Counted from the stretch's first letter, positions 41,441-51,414 are shown. The stretch: 64,000 nucleotides of DNA from Taurinivorans muris (GCF_025232395.1 NZ_CP065938.1:806001-870000), one strand, 5' to 3'. A program made the numbers and translations. Notes: generated from the letters alone by a model not told the origin.

Positions 41441-42145
41441 CTATTTATTAAGTTCTTCCAATGCTTCATTCATTTCAGTATTGATAACAACCGCAACACT
41501 TCTCGGGTCTTTTGCCCTTGTTATCGGCCTGCCCACGACAAGATAATCGGAACCTGCCGCCACGGCTTTGCGGGGAGTCATTATTCTGCGCTGGTCATCG
41601 CCCGCGCCGTTTTCATCCAAGCGGATTCCGGGAGTCAAGCATTTGATTTGCGGTGCGATTTTCTTTATTTTTTCCACTTCATGCCCGGAACAGACAATGC
41701 CATGCATACCCCATTCACAGGCGCCCTTCGCCAAAAGTCCCACAAGATCCGAAAGGGTTCCGTCATATCCTATCAGTTCCCCTTCCGCAAAACTTGTCAA
41801 AACCGAAACACCAAAAATCTTCATTGCTTCCCCATGAGTGCGGCTCACTTCCAAAGCGGCTTCGCACATGCGCCTGCCGCCGGACAAGTGAACGGTCAGC
41901 AAATCTGCGCCTGCCTGACACGCCGACTGCGCTGCGCCTTTCACCGTATTAGGAATGTCATAGAGTTTTAAATCAAGAAAAACATTAAAGCCTATTGCTT
42001 TAAACTTTTGCACGATTTGCGGACCTTCGGCAATAAAGAGTTCCAGTCCCACCTTCACCCAAGGCACAACACCCTGTATTTTTTCTGCAAGATCATAGGC
42101 GTCGCCGGCCTTGTCAAAATCCAACGCAACAATAAGTTCAGCCAT
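41441..42145 (-). CDS. pyrF: Orotidine 5'-phosphate decarboxylase
   Basis: PyrF performs the last step of UMP synthesis. The 234-residue TIM-barrel protein has VALDFDK at the N-terminus and the catalytic Asp-Lys array in FLDLKLYDIPNTVKGA (the usual DxKxxD core). LTVHLSGG follows, then TPGIR and a closing YLVVGRPI phosphate site. Length and motif order are normal for the bacterial family. It lies between gmk and the TPR gene with short gaps. Confidence 0.96.
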   Translation of the reverse strand: MAELIVALDFDKAGDAYDLAEKIQGVVPWVKVGLELFIAEGPQIVQKFKAIGFNVFLDLKLYDIPNTVKGAAQSACQAGADLLTVHLSGGRRMCEAALEVSRTHGEAMKIFGVSVLTSFAEGELIGYDGTLSDLVGLLAKGACEWGMHGIVCSGHEVEKIKKIAPQIKCLTPGIRLDENGAGDDQRRIMTPRKAVAAGSDYLVVGRPITRAKDPRSVAVVINTEMNEALEELNK

Positions 42146-42153
42146 AGTATCCT

Positions 42154-42762
42154 CTATTTTTCAAGAACAGATTTTAATAATTGCGGAAAAAGTTTCGGAT
42201 TGAGCGTGCAGGAAAGATAGAAAGCACGCAATTCATCATACGCCGTATCCAAATCATCATTGACAATCCAAGCTTCAAACCAATGGGAACCTTCAATTTC
42301 ACCTTGGGCGTTCTTCATCCGCCGCTCAATGGTTTCTGCGCTGTCCGTACCGCGTTTTTCAAGACGTTCCCGCAAAACGGTTAAAGACGGAGGAAAAACA
42401 AAAACAAACCTCGCACGGGGCAAAGAAAGGGACAATTGAGCGGCACCTTGTATATCTATGTCAAATAACATATCTTTTCCCTGTTCAAGTTTTTCAAGAA
42501 CCGGTTTTAAAGGCGTGCCGTAATAATTTCCGTGCACAACAGCCCATTCTGCAAATTCATTATTGCGGATTTTTTCTTCAAAATCTTCCTTTGTCACGAA
42601 ACAATAATGAACACCGTCGATTTCACCCTGCCGGGGGGCTCTCGTCGTGCAGGAAACGGAAAACGCCAAATCAAATTCCGCACAAAGCTTTTTAGCCAGC
42701 GTACTTTTCCCCGCCCCTGACGGAGCACATAAAACAAAAGGAACACCTTGCCTTTTCACCAT
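42154..42762 (-). CDS. gmk: Guanylate kinase
   Basis: Gmk phosphorylates GMP to GDP. The 202-residue protein has the P-loop LCAPSGAGKSTLAKKL, the GMP-binding SCTTRAPRQGEIDGVHY and the lid region with RGTDSAETIERRM. It follows yicC and remA, an order that is widespread in bacteria. An 86-base gap separates it from remA. It is probably part of the long leftward transcript. Confidence 0.97.
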   Translation of the reverse strand: MVKRQGVPFVLCAPSGAGKSTLAKKLCAEFDLAFSVSCTTRAPRQGEIDGVHYCFVTKEDFEEKIRNNEFAEWAVVHGNYYGTPLKPVLEKLEQGKDMLFDIDIQGAAQLSLSLPRARFVFVFPPSLTVLRERLEKRGTDSAETIERRMKNAQGEIEGSHWFEAWIVNDDLDTAYDELRAFYLSCTLNPKLFPQLLKSVLEK

Positions 42763-42848
42763 TTCATCATTCCCTATTCAGCGACAATAAAATATTTGCA
42801 AAATGTTATCCGAACTCAAGCCTAAAATCAATTTAAAAATACCAATGC

Positions 42849-43154
42849 TTATTTTTTCTCGGCTGGCTCTTCCTGCTGTTCAGAAAAACCCTGTCCCGCC
42901 CCGTCCTGTTTTGTTGCGAAAATACGCTGACTCATGGTTTCAGCTCCGACGGAGGATAAAAGGACATGATTGGAATCAAGCACAATGATGGCGCGGGTTT
43001 TTTTCCCTTGGGTCGCGTCAATGAGTCTGCCGTCGTTTTTAGCATCTTCACGAAGCCTGCGCATGGGCGAAGATGCAGGATTTAAAATTGCGACAACGCG
43101 TGAAGCGATGACAAAATTACCATTCCCGATACGGATAAGGCTTTCTTTTTGCAT
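42849..43154 (-). CDS. remA: RemA-like DUF370 regulatory protein
   Basis: A 101-residue protein of the extracellular matrix regulator RemA family (DUF370). [24 protein letters not shown] is the characteristic N-terminal block, and [26 protein letters not shown] carries the second conserved region. In Bacillus, RemA rings bind DNA and activate matrix genes; in other phyla the gene simply accompanies yicC and gmk. A Glu/Gln-rich C-terminal tail of about 25 residues is added. Whether it binds DNA here is not shown. Confidence 0.85.
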   Translation of the reverse strand: MQKESLIRIGNGNFVIASRVVAILNPASSPMRRLREDAKNDGRLIDATQGKKTRAIIVLDSNHVLLSSVGAETMSQRIFATKQDGAGQGFSEQQEEPAEKK

Positions 43155-43163
43155 ACCTTCCCC

Positions 43164-44048
43164 TCACTCCAGATTTTGGACCTGCTCACGGCATTTTTCA
43201 AGCTCGTTCTTATAATCGACGACAATCGCAGACACGGAAAAATCCTGCACTTTATTCCCGCACGTATTGATTTCCCTAAAGCATTCCTGCAAGGTAAAAT
43301 CAAGTTTTCTTCCTGCGTCCTCGGCATTGTCCAAAAGTTCGGACAAACGCTTCATATGGGCTTCCAAACGGGTGCATTCCTCACTCACATCCAATTTATC
43401 CGCCATAAGCGCGATTTCCTGCAAGAACCTGCTCTCGTCAAGAACAGCTTCCATGCGCTGCAAAATTTCCTGAACCCGTTCACGCACCGCTTGAAAACGG
43501 TTTTCCTTCACTTCGGGGGCCATGCTGTTTATTTGCGCAAGCCACCCGCCCATTTTCTCAAAACGGTTTTCAAGGTCGGTTTTTAAAGCCTTCGCCTCTT
43601 CTTCGCGCGAAGCATTCCAATCCATTAAAGCCGTAAGCAGGCTTTCTTGGGCGAACTCCACCAATTCTTCGCTTGCTTCTTCCTCGTTCCCAAGCCAAAG
43701 AGTCGGAATTTTCAATAGGCTGTTATAATCGATTTGATAGACTTCGTCCCGTTTCTCAGCTAAATTTTTCAATTCCGCCAACATGGCGTCAGCTTGCGCA
43801 TGGTCAAAGGAAACAAGCCCTTTTTGGTTTATTTCCTGCAAAGTGAAAGAAATTTCAACACGTCCGCGGGCGGCATGCTGACGCGCAGTTTTTTCAAAAC
43901 GGCTTTCAAAAGGCCGCAGCAAAGCGGGCAGTTTCCATTTAATATCCAAAAATCTGCCGTTCACACTGCGGATTTCACAAATGAGAGAATACCGTTCATT
44001 ATGCCGGACCGAACGTCCAAAGCCGGTCATACTGCGTAAAATTTTCAT
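43164..44048 (-). CDS. YicC-family endoribonuclease
   Basis: A 294-residue YicC protein. The N-terminal SMTGFGR motif and IRSVNGRFLDIKWKLP are typical, as is the C-terminal block with EALMADKLDVSEECTRLEAHM-like sequence followed by GRKLDFTLQECFREINT. YicC proteins are reported to be endoribonucleases in Gram-negative bacteria. The product may process or degrade small RNAs. It is followed by remA and gmk in the usual order. Confidence 0.9.
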   Translation of the reverse strand: MKILRSMTGFGRSVRHNERYSLICEIRSVNGRFLDIKWKLPALLRPFESRFEKTARQHAARGRVEISFTLQEINQKGLVSFDHAQADAMLAELKNLAEKRDEVYQIDYNSLLKIPTLWLGNEEEASEELVEFAQESLLTALMDWNASREEEAKALKTDLENRFEKMGGWLAQINSMAPEVKENRFQAVRERVQEILQRMEAVLDESRFLQEIALMADKLDVSEECTRLEAHMKRLSELLDNAEDAGRKLDFTLQECFREINTCGNKVQDFSVSAIVVDYKNELEKCREQVQNLE

Positions 44049-44075
44049 AAATTATCCTTAGTTCGCCTTTTATCA

Positions 44076-45356
44076 TCAGTTATTGATTTGTTCCACATAA
44101 AGCACGGAGTTTTCAACACGGACAGGCTTTACGGCAAGCAGTTCACGGGTTTGAGGAGCGTTTTCAAGGCGGCACGCAACATAAAACTCATTCCAGCCGC
44201 TTTTTGTACCCACATCCAAACTTAGACGCATTTCTTTTTTTTCAAGCATAGCAGACAAAAAATGCTCTTTCTTTGCTTCAATTTCAGCCCGGACTTTTTG
44301 GGCATGCTCTTGTTTCACATGTTTTTCAAGCTGTCCCTGCAAATTTTCCGCCTTTGTCCCTTTTCTTGCGGAAAAAGGAAAAACATGGGCGTAGGTAAAC
44401 GGCAAAGCCTTAACCAAAGCGAGCGTTTCAGCCAATTCCGCTTCCGTTTCGGCAGGAAATCCCATTAAAAAATCGGCACCGAGCCCGAACGTGTTCCAAA
44501 ATGATTTAATCTTGCTGATTTGCTCCGCCATGTATTCAGGCGTATAATGCTCTCTTCCCATTCTTTGCAGAACACCGGGCGAACCGCTTTGCAGAGACAA
44601 GTGCAGATGCGGGCAAAGCAAAGAACTTTCCGCCAATGTTTCAAGCCCCTCATCATTCAATTGCGCCGGCTCCAAGGAACTGAGCCTGATTCTCGCCCTT
44701 CCTTTCCATTCAGCCCCGAATTCACGTTCAACCCTACGCAAAAAACCCCAAAAATCAAGCTTGTCAGCGGAATATTGACGCAAATTAATTCCGGAAATCA
44801 TAATTTCACAAAATCCCGCCTCAAGCAAGCGCCCAAGTTCTGCCAAACTCTCCTTTAAAGGACGGGAACGCGCCTTGCCCCTTGTATACGGCACAATGCA
44901 ATACGTGCAAAAATGGGAACAACCGTCCTGAATTTTTAAAACCGGACGGGAACGGGTAAAACCTTGTATGGAAAAATCGGGATAAACAGTATTTTTTTCC
45001 GTCAATTCCCGCGGCAGTTCAAAAGGGTGATAATGCAGCAAGTTCCATTTCGCCGTCTGGCTTATGCAGGCAAGCACATTTTCAAAACAAAAGTCCTCCG
45101 GTTCCGCACTGGCGGCACAACCTGTGACAATGACTTTTGTCCGGGGCGTTTCCCGCAGAATTTTCCGCACCATTTGCCGTGCGTCCGCAACACCCTGCGC
45201 GGTCACGGCACAGCCGGACAGCAAAATCAAATCCGGAATTTCATCTTTTTCAAAAATTTCCCTCGCTCCAAATCCCTGCCAATATTCCCGTACGGACTGG
45301 GATTCATATTGGTTGACTTTGCACCCGTAGGTCAAAATCTGAAAACTAAAACTCAT
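44076..45356 (-). CDS. mtaB: tRNA t6A37 methylthiotransferase MtaB
   Basis: MtaB adds a methylthio group to t6A37 in tRNAs, using two [4Fe-4S] clusters and SAM. The 426-residue protein has the UPF0004 domain with TYGCKVNQYES (typical for the MtaB branch), then SGCAVTAQG and TGCAA. The radical SAM site CSHFCTYC follows, then VPYTRGKARSRP and a C-terminal TRAM-like region. The TYGCKVNQ form separates it from MiaB and RimO. It overlaps the upstream SH3/NlpC gene by 11 bases. Confidence 0.92.
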   Translation of the reverse strand: MSFSFQILTYGCKVNQYESQSVREYWQGFGAREIFEKDEIPDLILLSGCAVTAQGVADARQMVRKILRETPRTKVIVTGCAASAEPEDFCFENVLACISQTAKWNLLHYHPFELPRELTEKNTVYPDFSIQGFTRSRPVLKIQDGCSHFCTYCIVPYTRGKARSRPLKESLAELGRLLEAGFCEIMISGINLRQYSADKLDFWGFLRRVEREFGAEWKGRARIRLSSLEPAQLNDEGLETLAESSLLCPHLHLSLQSGSPGVLQRMGREHYTPEYMAEQISKIKSFWNTFGLGADFLMGFPAETEAELAETLALVKALPFTYAHVFPFSARKGTKAENLQGQLEKHVKQEHAQKVRAEIEAKKEHFLSAMLEKKEMRLSLDVGTKSGWNEFYVACRLENAPQTRELLAVKPVRVENSVLYVEQINN

Positions 45357-46683
45357 CGTCTTTTCCCAGAATTGTCAGCGACTGCACTCTTGACATCAGA
45401 CTGCTGTCGAAGCCCTCCAGTTCCTCGCCCGCATAGAGGGTCGTAATAACCGTTTTCCCGACGATGAAGCGTCCGAATTCATCAATACGTATCCCCCACA
45501 TATTGTGCAGCATCACGGCCTTGTTTTCAAACTGTCCCACATATAAACCGATATGCCCGGGAAGATAGAGCACTGTTTGGAACGGAACCGCCTGCGCGCG
45601 GATACGCTCTTCTTTTTCCTTATCGGATAAATCCGTCAGCATGATGCGCTGCCCCGCTTTCGCCTGCTGTGCGGAGTTGCGGGGAAGCCAGATTCCGAAA
45701 GGCGTAAACAAATCCTGCAGCGTGGAAGAACAATCGCGGTTATTGTACATTCCGCCCCAACCGTATACATTTCCCATAAGCTGTTCCGATAAGCGGGCGA
45801 CTTCGCCGGCTGTCAACACCAGAGGCATTTTTACCGCAGCGTCTTTTGAAATATGGCAATGCTCGATGCGGGCTTCGCCGTATTCGCTGCGCAGCGGCAC
45901 GGCAACGGTGTATCCATAGGGATTTTCAGCAACCAAAGGAAACACGGAACCTAAAGAAACAGATTCCTGCAGAACGGAACTTTTCACCAAAGCGTTATCT
46001 TTTGTCACGGCAACATAATCTGCCGCATTTTTCCACAAATCCTCCGTTTCGGACGAGGTAAAGGCAATATGTTCGCTATGCGCCCAGCCGCTGGCGTTTG
46101 CCGCTTCCACATAATACCATGCATGGTCGTAGGAAAGATGAAAAACCTTTACCGCCGTTCCTGTTTTCAAAATTGAATTTTGAAACATATCGAAAGGATA
46201 GGCTTGTCCCGGTTTTTTGGGATTGATAAAATAAGGTTTATCCGTGGGAGCCAGACGCAAACTTGTGTCTTTTATGACCAAAGCGTTTTTGGCAACGGAA
46301 GGGAAACGCTCATATTGCGCATTATGAGCCAAGTTTTGATATTCTTTGTCAGACCAGCGGTGCAAATTTTCAGCATAACCGCGCTTTTCACCTGCAACCT
46401 GAACATAAGAACGGAAAAAAGCCAAATTTCCCGCATACGGTTTGTTCTGTTTCCAGGCGGCTGTGAAATGTTTTTTAAATTTCGCATAATTTTTTTGCTG
46501 TTCCTGAGCATCCAGCAAAACACGTTCCGCAAAAGGCAATGTATCCGCAAAAACCATCGGTGATTGCGAAATCTTTTTTTCATCGGCGACAAAAACGACA
46601 CTGTCCACCGGAATTTTTTTCTGTCCGCAAGCGGTTACGGAAAGCAGACATGACAACACCAAAACATACCGAAAAATTCTCAT
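45346..46683 (-). CDS. SH3/NlpC-P60 lipoprotein (cell-wall endopeptidase)
   Basis: A 445-residue lipoprotein. A signal peptide ends in the lipobox SVTAC (residues 15-19, Gly-Gln-Lys follow). The middle contains SH3-like cell-wall binding segments (LVIKDTSLRLAPTDKP; AVKVFHLSYDHAWYYVEAANASGWA). The C-terminal half is an NlpC/P60 domain with the catalytic Cys in YNNRDCSSTLQDL and His in LPGHIGLYVG. It resembles the SH3_6/SH3_7-NlpC proteins that cleave peptidoglycan stem peptides. GGAGG precedes the ATG at 46683. It overlaps mtaB downstream and follows recD2. Confidence 0.88.
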   Translation of the reverse strand: MRIFRYVLVLSCLLSVTACGQKKIPVDSVVFVADEKKISQSPMVFADTLPFAERVLLDAQEQQKNYAKFKKHFTAAWKQNKPYAGNLAFFRSYVQVAGEKRGYAENLHRWSDKEYQNLAHNAQYERFPSVAKNALVIKDTSLRLAPTDKPYFINPKKPGQAYPFDMFQNSILKTGTAVKVFHLSYDHAWYYVEAANASGWAHSEHIAFTSSETEDLWKNAADYVAVTKDNALVKSSVLQESVSLGSVFPLVAENPYGYTVAVPLRSEYGEARIEHCHISKDAAVKMPLVLTAGEVARLSEQLMGNVYGWGGMYNNRDCSSTLQDLFTPFGIWLPRNSAQQAKAGQRIMLTDLSDKEKEERIRAQAVPFQTVLYLPGHIGLYVGQFENKAVMLHNMWGIRIDEFGRFIVGKTVITTLYAGEELEGFDSSLMSRVQSLTILGKDDEF

Positions 46684-46693
46684 TTTTCCTCCA

Positions 46694-49018
46694 TTATTCA
46701 TAATCGTCATAAAAAATTATTTCCTCATCTATCGGCTGTAAAAACTCAATATCATCATAATTATCGGAAACATCCTGATTTCGTTCTTCTCTTTTATCCA
46801 TTGCAAAAGGAAGCATATCCGCACGCAATAAACGTTCGTCACAAGCCAGTCGCTTAGCAAGCCAAGTATAGCGCTTTCTGATTTTATTATTTTTCACTCC
46901 CATGGCAAGTGCTTTCATTTGCCCCACAAGCACGACCATTTTCTTTCCTCTTGTCACAGCCGTATAAATGAGATTTCTTTCGAGCATTACGAAATGCTGC
47001 ATTAAAAGAGGGATGATGACAACCGGATATTCGGCTCCCTGTGATTTATGGATTGTAATGGCATAGGCAGGCACGACTTCGTCCAGTTCTTCAAAAGCAT
47101 AGACGACATTGCGTTCATCAAAACGGATAACAAGCTCCCTGTCTTCGGCATTTATGATAATGATGGAACCGATATCGCCGTTGAAAACATCCTTATCATA
47201 ATTATTCCTGATTTGCATGACCTTATCATTCAATTTAAAAACCTTGTCGCCCCGAACAATTTGCAACATGCTGGGATTGAGGGCTTTTTGCAGCTCTTTG
47301 TTCAGGTTCTGCGTTCCCGTGCTGCCTTTTGTCATGGGACAAAGCACTTGTATTTCTTCCGGCGAAAAACCGAATTTACGGGGTATTCTGTTTTTCACCA
47401 AATCAACGATGAGATTTGCGCATTCTTCGCCGCCCTCTTGTTTGAACATAAAGAAATCAGTCCTCAGACCGGAACGCAGATAAGGCAGTTCCCCCTTGTT
47501 GATCAAGTGAGCATTGCAAATAATATCGCTTTCAGCCGCTTGTCTGAACACTTCGACCAATTCGACAACCGGCACGGTTCCGGAAGCGATAATGTCACGC
47601 AGCACATTTCCGGGACCGACAGAAGGCAGTTGGTTGACATCTCCGACCAAAATAAGCGTCGTTCCCATAGGGGCGGCTTTAATTAAATGATACATGAGCA
47701 TGGTGTCCATCATGGACGCTTCATCGACAACAAGCAAAGAACAAGCCAAAGGATTGTTTTCGTTCCTTCCAAACCCTTCTTCTTTCGGGCTGAATTCAAG
47801 TAAACGGTGTATGGTTTTCGCTTCAACCCCGCTTGTTTCCGTCATGCGCTTTGCGGCTCGCCCTGTCGGCGCCGCAAGCAATACCTTTGCTCCCGCGGAC
47901 TGGAAAACTTTGATAATGGCATTTAAAATCGTTGTCTTTCCGGTTCCCGGACCGCCCGTAAGCACCATTATTTTCGACCGCACGGCAGTATTCACGGCAT
48001 TGAGCTGTTCTTCCGCCAATTCGATATTCATTTTGGCAAGCACGGCATCTATGCTTTTTTCGGCGTTTTTAAAACAAACGGTACGGGGAGAATTTAATAA
48101 GCGTTTCAAATAAAAAGCGATTTTTGTTTCATACACATGATGTCTGTATAGATAAACGCCCTTATGGTCGTCCAGCTCGTCAAGAACGATACGCTCTTCC
48201 TTTTCCAAATTCAGAAGCGCTTTCGCCACAAGATTGCTGTCGATGTTCAATTCGCCGGAAGTTCTTTCGACAAGCTTGTCTTCGGGATAATAAATATGCC
48301 CCTCTCCGGAAAGTTCCATCAAAGTATACAAAAGCCCCGCTTCCGCCCGCAATAAACTGTTACTGTCAAAACCGAGTTTCATGGCGAGCATGTCAGCCGT
48401 GTGGAAACCGATGCCAAAAACGTCCATTGCCAAACGGTAAGGGTTTTCTTTCACAATATCGAGAGCATGCTTTTCATAGTGCTTATAAATCCTAAACGCA
48501 AAAGACGCTCCGATACCGTGCTCCTGCAAAAAAACCATCAATTCCCGAACCCCCTGATGTTCCGCCCATGAAATTTTCACAGCAGTCAGACGTTTCTGCC
48601 CAAAACGGGGAATTTCAAGCAATTTATCAGGCTCGTTATCTAAAATATTGAACGTATCGCCGCCAAACCGGGAAACGATTTTTTCCGCCCATTTGGGACC
48701 GATTCCGCGGATACAGCCTGAAGCCAAAAAAGCGCGTATCCCCTCGGCAGAAGACGGGCGTTCTTCGACATAACTTTCCATTTGCAGCTGCCGTCCGAAT
48801 TTCGGATGAACGATATACTGGCCTTTTGCCTTGATCTGCGTTCCCGTTTGCGGATTTTGCATGGTTCCGACCAATGTTTCAAGATCAAGCTTCTTTTCCG
48901 GACGCAAGCGAAAAATCGTATAGCCATTTTCTTCATTATGAAAAACTATACGCTCGATACTGCCCCGTATTTCAACGGCGTTGCCGGAAGAAAAAGTGCC
49001 TTGAACCTGCCTGCCCAT
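46694..49018 (-). CDS. recD2: RecD2-type DNA helicase
   Basis: A 774-residue SF1B 5'-3' helicase. The long N-terminal region, with the helix-hairpin-helix-like segment GCIRGIGPKWAEKIV, marks RecD2, which acts without RecBC. Helicase motifs are VLTGGPGTGKTT (motif I), LVVDEASMMD (II), LVGDVNQLPSVG (III) and AYAITIHKSQGAEYP (V/VI region). RecD2 takes part in replication-fork and mismatch-related repair. Its start overlaps the aroC stop by one base. Confidence 0.95.
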   Translation of the reverse strand: MGRQVQGTFSSGNAVEIRGSIERIVFHNEENGYTIFRLRPEKKLDLETLVGTMQNPQTGTQIKAKGQYIVHPKFGRQLQMESYVEERPSSAEGIRAFLASGCIRGIGPKWAEKIVSRFGGDTFNILDNEPDKLLEIPRFGQKRLTAVKISWAEHQGVRELMVFLQEHGIGASFAFRIYKHYEKHALDIVKENPYRLAMDVFGIGFHTADMLAMKLGFDSNSLLRAEAGLLYTLMELSGEGHIYYPEDKLVERTSGELNIDSNLVAKALLNLEKEERIVLDELDDHKGVYLYRHHVYETKIAFYLKRLLNSPRTVCFKNAEKSIDAVLAKMNIELAEEQLNAVNTAVRSKIMVLTGGPGTGKTTILNAIIKVFQSAGAKVLLAAPTGRAAKRMTETSGVEAKTIHRLLEFSPKEEGFGRNENNPLACSLLVVDEASMMDTMLMYHLIKAAPMGTTLILVGDVNQLPSVGPGNVLRDIIASGTVPVVELVEVFRQAAESDIICNAHLINKGELPYLRSGLRTDFFMFKQEGGEECANLIVDLVKNRIPRKFGFSPEEIQVLCPMTKGSTGTQNLNKELQKALNPSMLQIVRGDKVFKLNDKVMQIRNNYDKDVFNGDIGSIIIINAEDRELVIRFDERNVVYAFEELDEVVPAYAITIHKSQGAEYPVVIIPLLMQHFVMLERNLIYTAVTRGKKMVVLVGQMKALAMGVKNNKIRKRYTWLAKRLACDERLLRADMLPFAMDKREERNQDVSDNYDDIEFLQPIDEEIIFYDDYE

Positions 49019-50115
49019 TATGAAATTCCATTATTTTCCATACGTTTTTGCAATAGGACCATATCCATAAGCGTTATCGCAGCCATTGCCTTAAGAACGG
49101 GGACAATGCGGGGAATGGCACAAATATCATGTCTGCCCCCAATGGACAGCACAATATTTTCACCTTGCTTTGAAACGGTTTTTTGCTCCTTAGCGACCGA
49201 AGGAATAGGCTTCACATATGCCCGCGCAATAATGGGCTGTCCGTTTGAAATACCGCCCTCGATACCGCCCGCATGATTGGACGCATAACAAAGGTTTCCC
49301 TCATCATCATACTGCAAACCGTCATTATTTTTTGAGCCGCGGCTCGCGGCGACAGCTGTTCCGTCACCGATTTCAACAGCCTTAACCGCCCCAACCCCCA
49401 TGAGGGCATAACTCAAACAAGCATCCAGCTTTTGAAAGACAGGCTCTCCAAGCCCTGCCGGAACACCATGAGCTTCAATGCAAACAACACCGCCAAGCGT
49501 ATCCAAATCCTTACGGACTTCCTCGATACGTTTTTGCCAATGATTGACCACTTCGACATTGGGCGCGAAAAATTGCCTTTCACCGCAGGAAGATAAAGAA
49601 ATTTCACCGAAATCTTTCGCATAAATGCCGTCTATGGCTTCCGTATAGGCAAAAATTTCAATACCGATTTTTTTTAAATAAAGCTGGGCAAGTGCTCCGC
49701 CCACAACACGGGCAATGGTTTCACGTCCGGAAGAACGCCCTCCGCCTCTCGGGTCGCGAAACCCGTATTTCATATCATAGCCCCTGTCGGCATGTCCGGG
49801 TCTGTAACTGTCTGCAAGTTTTGAATAATCCTGTGACTTCTGATTTGTGTTTTCAATAAAAAACGCAAAGGGTGTTCCGGTTGTCCGTCCTTCGTAAACG
49901 CCCGATAAAATTTTTATTTTATCCGCTTCATTCCTTGTGGTTCCCGCCGCACCGGCAAACGCATTGTTCGGTTTGCGCTTGTCAAGTTCAGCCTGGATAA
50001 ATCCTTCATCAACCTCAATTCCGGCAGGACAGCCGTCAATGACTCCGCCTATGCCCGGACCGTGGGACTCCCCGAAAGAAGTCAATCGAAAAAGAGAACC
50101 GAAAGTATTGAACAT
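49018..50115 (-). CDS. aroC: Chorismate synthase
   Basis: AroC converts 5-enolpyruvylshikimate-3-phosphate to chorismate using reduced FMN. The 365-residue protein carries GESHGPGIGGVIDGCPAG at its start, the RPGHADRGYDMKYG block, and the RGGGRSSGRETIARVVGGALA block that binds FMN. VASRGSKNND follows, and near the C-terminus GGIEGGISNGQPI and RHDICAIPRIVPV. All family signatures are present. It sits between aroK and recD2 as part of a leftward block. Confidence 0.97.
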   Translation of the reverse strand: MFNTFGSLFRLTSFGESHGPGIGGVIDGCPAGIEVDEGFIQAELDKRKPNNAFAGAAGTTRNEADKIKILSGVYEGRTTGTPFAFFIENTNQKSQDYSKLADSYRPGHADRGYDMKYGFRDPRGGGRSSGRETIARVVGGALAQLYLKKIGIEIFAYTEAIDGIYAKDFGEISLSSCGERQFFAPNVEVVNHWQKRIEEVRKDLDTLGGVVCIEAHGVPAGLGEPVFQKLDACLSYALMGVGAVKAVEIGDGTAVAASRGSKNNDGLQYDDEGNLCYASNHAGGIEGGISNGQPIIARAYVKPIPSVAKEQKTVSKQGENIVLSIGGRHDICAIPRIVPVLKAMAAITLMDMVLLQKRMENNGIS

Positions 50116-50144
50116 ATATCACCCGCAACGTTTTTATAAACCGA

Positions 50145-50675
50145 TTATTTCAAAAAATCCGCATACTGTTTAAGAACCAAGTCCGCTTCCCGTTCCAAGC
50201 CCTCATGCTGCTGCAAACGGTAATGGCAAGCCTCAAGATATAAGGACAACCGTGCACTGTGAAGTTCGCTCATTTCTTCCGCAAGGCTCTTATCCGTGAA
50301 AGCGGGACGCTGATCTTTCTTCAAATCCCTGTTCAGCCGCTGCACAAGCTCTTGCACGGGAACGTCAAGAAACACCGTAAAAAAAGATTGTTTCAGACAT
50401 AGTCTGTTCTTTTCCCGTAAAACAATCCCGCCGCCGCAGGATACGACGGCTTGCGATTGCGGCATTTCCGAAAGGATTTCCTCTTCCCTCTGCCGAAAAG
50501 CTTCCCAGCCGTTTTGAGCGACAAACTCTGCAATGCTTCGCTTTTCCTTATTTTTAAACACCTCGTCAGTATCGAAAAAAGCGAAATCAAGCTTCTTGGC
50601 AAGAAATGTTCCAAGGGAAGTTTTTCCGCTTCCGCGTAAACCGATAAGAGCTAAACTTTTAAATGCATGCATCAT
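50145..50675 (-). CDS. aroK: Shikimate kinase
   Basis: AroK phosphorylates shikimate, two steps before chorismate synthase, whose gene follows 29 bases later. The 176-residue protein has the P-loop LIGLRGSGKTSLG, the DTDEVF magnesium/shikimate site, and VSCGGGIVLREKN. R-x-P-like ADxR residues occur in the lid (RDLKKDQRPAF). The start at 50675 (or the ATG three bases later) fits the family. The frame stays open to 50741 but that stretch is AT-rich leader. Two aro genes together with recD2 is a mixed operon. Confidence 0.93.
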   Translation of the reverse strand: MMHAFKSLALIGLRGSGKTSLGTFLAKKLDFAFFDTDEVFKNKEKRSIAEFVAQNGWEAFRQREEEILSEMPQSQAVVSCGGGIVLREKNRLCLKQSFFTVFLDVPVQELVQRLNRDLKKDQRPAFTDKSLAEEMSELHSARLSLYLEACHYRLQQHEGLEREADLVLKQYADFLK

Positions 50676-50764
50676 AATCCGTATCTGAAAAAATTTTGTG
50701 AAAAAAATATTACTAAAAAGATTATCGTATAGCAAGTTCAAAGAATTTTAAAAAAATTTTAAAG

Positions 50765-50790
50765 AAAAAAGGAGCAAATGCTCCTTTTTT
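50765..50790 (-). terminator. Terminator downstream of the NlpC lipoprotein gene
   Basis: AAAAAAGGAGC (50765-50775) pairs with GCTCCTTTTTT (50780-50790) around AAAT. The perfect stem with A/T tails can work on both strands; on the minus strand it ends the gene at 50802-51344. Confidence 0.88.
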
Positions 50791-50801
50791 CTTTAAGTGT
50801 G

Positions 50802-51344
50802 TTATGATCCCTGCGCAAACCGCGGCACGACAACACGCCGTCCGTACATGAAACGCTCTCCCCACCAAGAACCGTCAAGAGGTTCAAGCTTCACCCGGCT
50901 TCTCGCATTAGGGGAATGGATAAATTTATTGTTGCCCGCATAAAGCCCTGTATGCAAGCCGTTAGGGGAATTACGGGTGCGAAAAACAACAATGTCACCG
51001 GCTCTCAAATTATTTCTTCCGATTTTTTGCCCTACTTTCGCCTGTGAGGTCGTAACGCGAGGAATATTGATGCCATGCTGCTTATACGCCCAGTAAATAA
51101 GCCCTGAACAATCGAAACCGGTACGGGGGGATTCGCCGCCAAGCCTGTAACGCTGTCCTATCTGCGTTGCGGCTGTGCGCACGACCTGATTGCTGATTTG
51201 CGAATAATTCGCACTATCAGAACCTAAAGAAAAAAGCGTGTTGTCTTGCCTGCCTACGGCAAAATTCAGATTAGGCAAGCAGCCTGCCAGAAAAAACAGG
51301 CACAAACCCAACAGCAATAAAATATTTCCAAACGGTTTTAACAT
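50802..51344 (-). CDS. NlpC/P60 family lipoprotein
   Basis: A 180-residue small cell-wall endopeptidase. The lipoprotein signal ends in the lipobox LAGC near residue 22. The NlpC/P60 domain (about residues 52-175) has the catalytic Cys in GFDCSGLIYWAY, then the partner His in LHTGLYAG and FIHSPNA, with the RAGDIVVF strand between. It resembles MepS/Spr-like D,L-endopeptidases. No further domain is present. It is transcribed away from the hydrogenase operon, with which it shares an intergenic control region. Confidence 0.9.
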   Translation of the reverse strand: MLKPFGNILLLLGLCLFFLAGCLPNLNFAVGRQDNTLFSLGSDSANYSQISNQVVRTAATQIGQRYRLGGESPRTGFDCSGLIYWAYKQHGINIPRVTTSQAKVGQKIGRNNLRAGDIVVFRTRNSPNGLHTGLYAGNNKFIHSPNARSRVKLEPLDGSWWGERFMYGRRVVVPRFAQGS

Positions 51345-51414
51345 AAAAGAACCTTTCGCTTATCCCGAAACTTTTTGTATACGCTCCCAAAAAAGAATGC
51401 AACGTATTTCCGAG